Assembly (NCBI GenBank): GCA_965228435.1
Contig: OZ245818.1
Span: 4,092,001 to 4,156,000, forward strand
Direction: 5' to 3'
Length of the DNA stretch: 64,000 bases
Source of the DNA: Hoeflea_A sp965228435
GTDB taxonomy: Bacteria; Pseudomonadota; Alphaproteobacteria; Rhizobiales; Rhizobiaceae
The notes under the pieces are model-generated. The model was not told the origin of the DNA, ran no database searches, and worked only from the letters and a program-made list of their open reading frames with translations. How positions within the stretch are numbered: position 1 is the first letter of the stretch; each line of letters starts with the position of its first letter. Position numbers and translations under genes: made by a program. Shown here piece by piece: positions 63,356 to 64,000 of this stretch.

Positions 63356-64000
63356 CAGCCGCTTGTTCCTTCAGTGAAGGATGCCTGCAGGACCTTGGCT
63401 TCCGTCATCTCGTGCCGCCCGAGATCGGCAACGATCCGGCCATCGCGGAACACATAGACGTGGTCGCAATGTTTGAGTTCGTCCATCTCGGTCGTGTACC
63501 AGACGAACGTCCGGCCCTTGTCCGCCTCTTCGCGAATGATCGAGTAAACCTCCTGTTTTGTGCCTATGTCGACGCCACGCATTGGGTCATCCATCAGCAG
63601 GACATCGGCGCTTGACGCCAGCGCTCGCGCAAACAGCGCCTTTTGCTGGTTGCCGCCCGAGAGCGATAAGATGTTGTTGTTCATATCGGGCGTGCGGATC
63701 CCGATCCGGTCTTTCCATTCGCTGCCCAGTTGGGCTTCCTTGCCCGCATCGATGAGCAACCGGTCAAGCATCTGCCTGAGCGACGATACTGTCGTGTTCT
63801 TGACGATGGACCAGAGCGGAAAGACACCGTCGGTCTGGCGGTCGCCGGCAACAAAGCCAGCTTCCTTGTCGATGCTGACGCGATTGGTCTTGCCGTGGGA
63901 TGCCTCGAATACCTCGATCAGCGTATCGGTCTGCCCTTGCCCGGCGAGGCCTGCGAGGCCCACGATTTCGCCCTCGTGAACGGTCAGCCTGATGTCCTGT
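63355..64000 (-). CDS. Sugar ABC transporter ATP-binding protein, C-terminal part
   Basis: Only the C-terminal 214 residues lie in the window; the start is beyond base 64000. This is the second ATPase half of an RbsA-type double-domain protein: EIVGLAGLAGQGQT stands for the degenerate Walker A, followed by an intact signature LSLSGGNQQKALFARALASS and Walker B DVLLMDDPMRGVDIGTK. It would energise the two permeases encoded after it. The binding-protein gene should lie further upstream, outside the window. Confidence 0.9.
   Translation of the reverse strand, partial: QDIRLTVHEGEIVGLAGLAGQGQTDTLIEVFEASHGKTNRVSIDKEAGFVAGDRQTDGVFPLWSIVKNTTVSSLRQMLDRLLIDAGKEAQLGSEWKDRIGIRTPDMNNNILSLSGGNQQKALFARALASSADVLLMDDPMRGVDIGTKQEVYSIIREEADKGRTFVWYTTEMDELKHCDHVYVFRDGRIVADLGRHEMTEAKVLQASFTEGTSG

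Overview
The window looks like chromosome of an alphaproteobacterium, most likely a (marine?) member of the Hyphomicrobiales/Rhizobiales. The 16S gene has the short alphaproteobacterial form. The rRNA operon order is 16S - tRNA-Ile(GAT) - tRNA-Ala(TGC) - 23S - 5S, and the 23S gene carries an intervening sequence in helix 9, as is usual in this class. Most of the window is high-GC accessory DNA rich in transporters, catabolic enzymes and one-gene regulators. No CRISPR array, transposase or phage gene was seen.

Layout. 1-7100: the end of a sugar isomerase/epimerase gene, a ribose/xylose-type sugar ABC transporter (binding protein, ATPase, two permeases), and, convergent to it, a mutarotase-like gene plus a LacI regulator. 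7303-12974: a divergent operon of membrane fatty-acid-desaturase-like oxygenase, Rieske ferredoxin, FAD ferredoxin reductase, a divergent PanB-like protein and two Gfo/Idh/MocA dehydrogenases. 13156-30141: four tandem paralogous giant proteins (1208-1379 aa) with Ig/cadherin-like domains, RTX-like repeats and a C-terminal DUF4214 module, plus one LuxR-type regulator and a decayed second copy of it. The first paralogue has exchanged its N-terminal domain for a complete TRAP-type (DctP) ligand-binding domain. 30189-38781: flavin monooxygenase, a MITE-like element, two aldehyde dehydrogenases around a GntR regulator, a DctPQM TRAP transporter and a thioesterase. 38847-46001: a LacI-controlled operon with an ABC importer lacking its ATPase and single- or double-domain NTF2/SnoaL-like proteins, with a divergent double-domain relative; the shared intergenic region holds two copies of a GCATACGTAT operator. 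45985-50188: class III adenylate cyclase, NmrA-like protein, nitronate monooxygenase and AraC regulator. 50191-57625: the rRNA operon, invaded by a GC-rich dispersed repeat in its flanks, its spacers and inside 23S helix 25. 57739-61461: HxlR, DUF4345, ABM-like, MFS and LysR genes. 61476-64000: a second ribose-type ABC transporter, cut by the window edge.

How the genes may work together. The first 13 kb reads as uptake and oxidation of a sugar-like or polyol-like compound: import, mutarotation/isomerisation, dehydrogenation, and a membrane di-iron oxygenation fed by its own electron chain. The 30-38 kb block reads as carboxylate or aromatic-acid catabolism. The giant proteins lack N-terminal signal peptides and end in a hydrophobic tail after RTX-like repeats, which fits type I secretion to the cell surface or medium, although no type I exporter lies in the window. 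Patchwork identity among the four copies indicates recent duplication with gene conversion.
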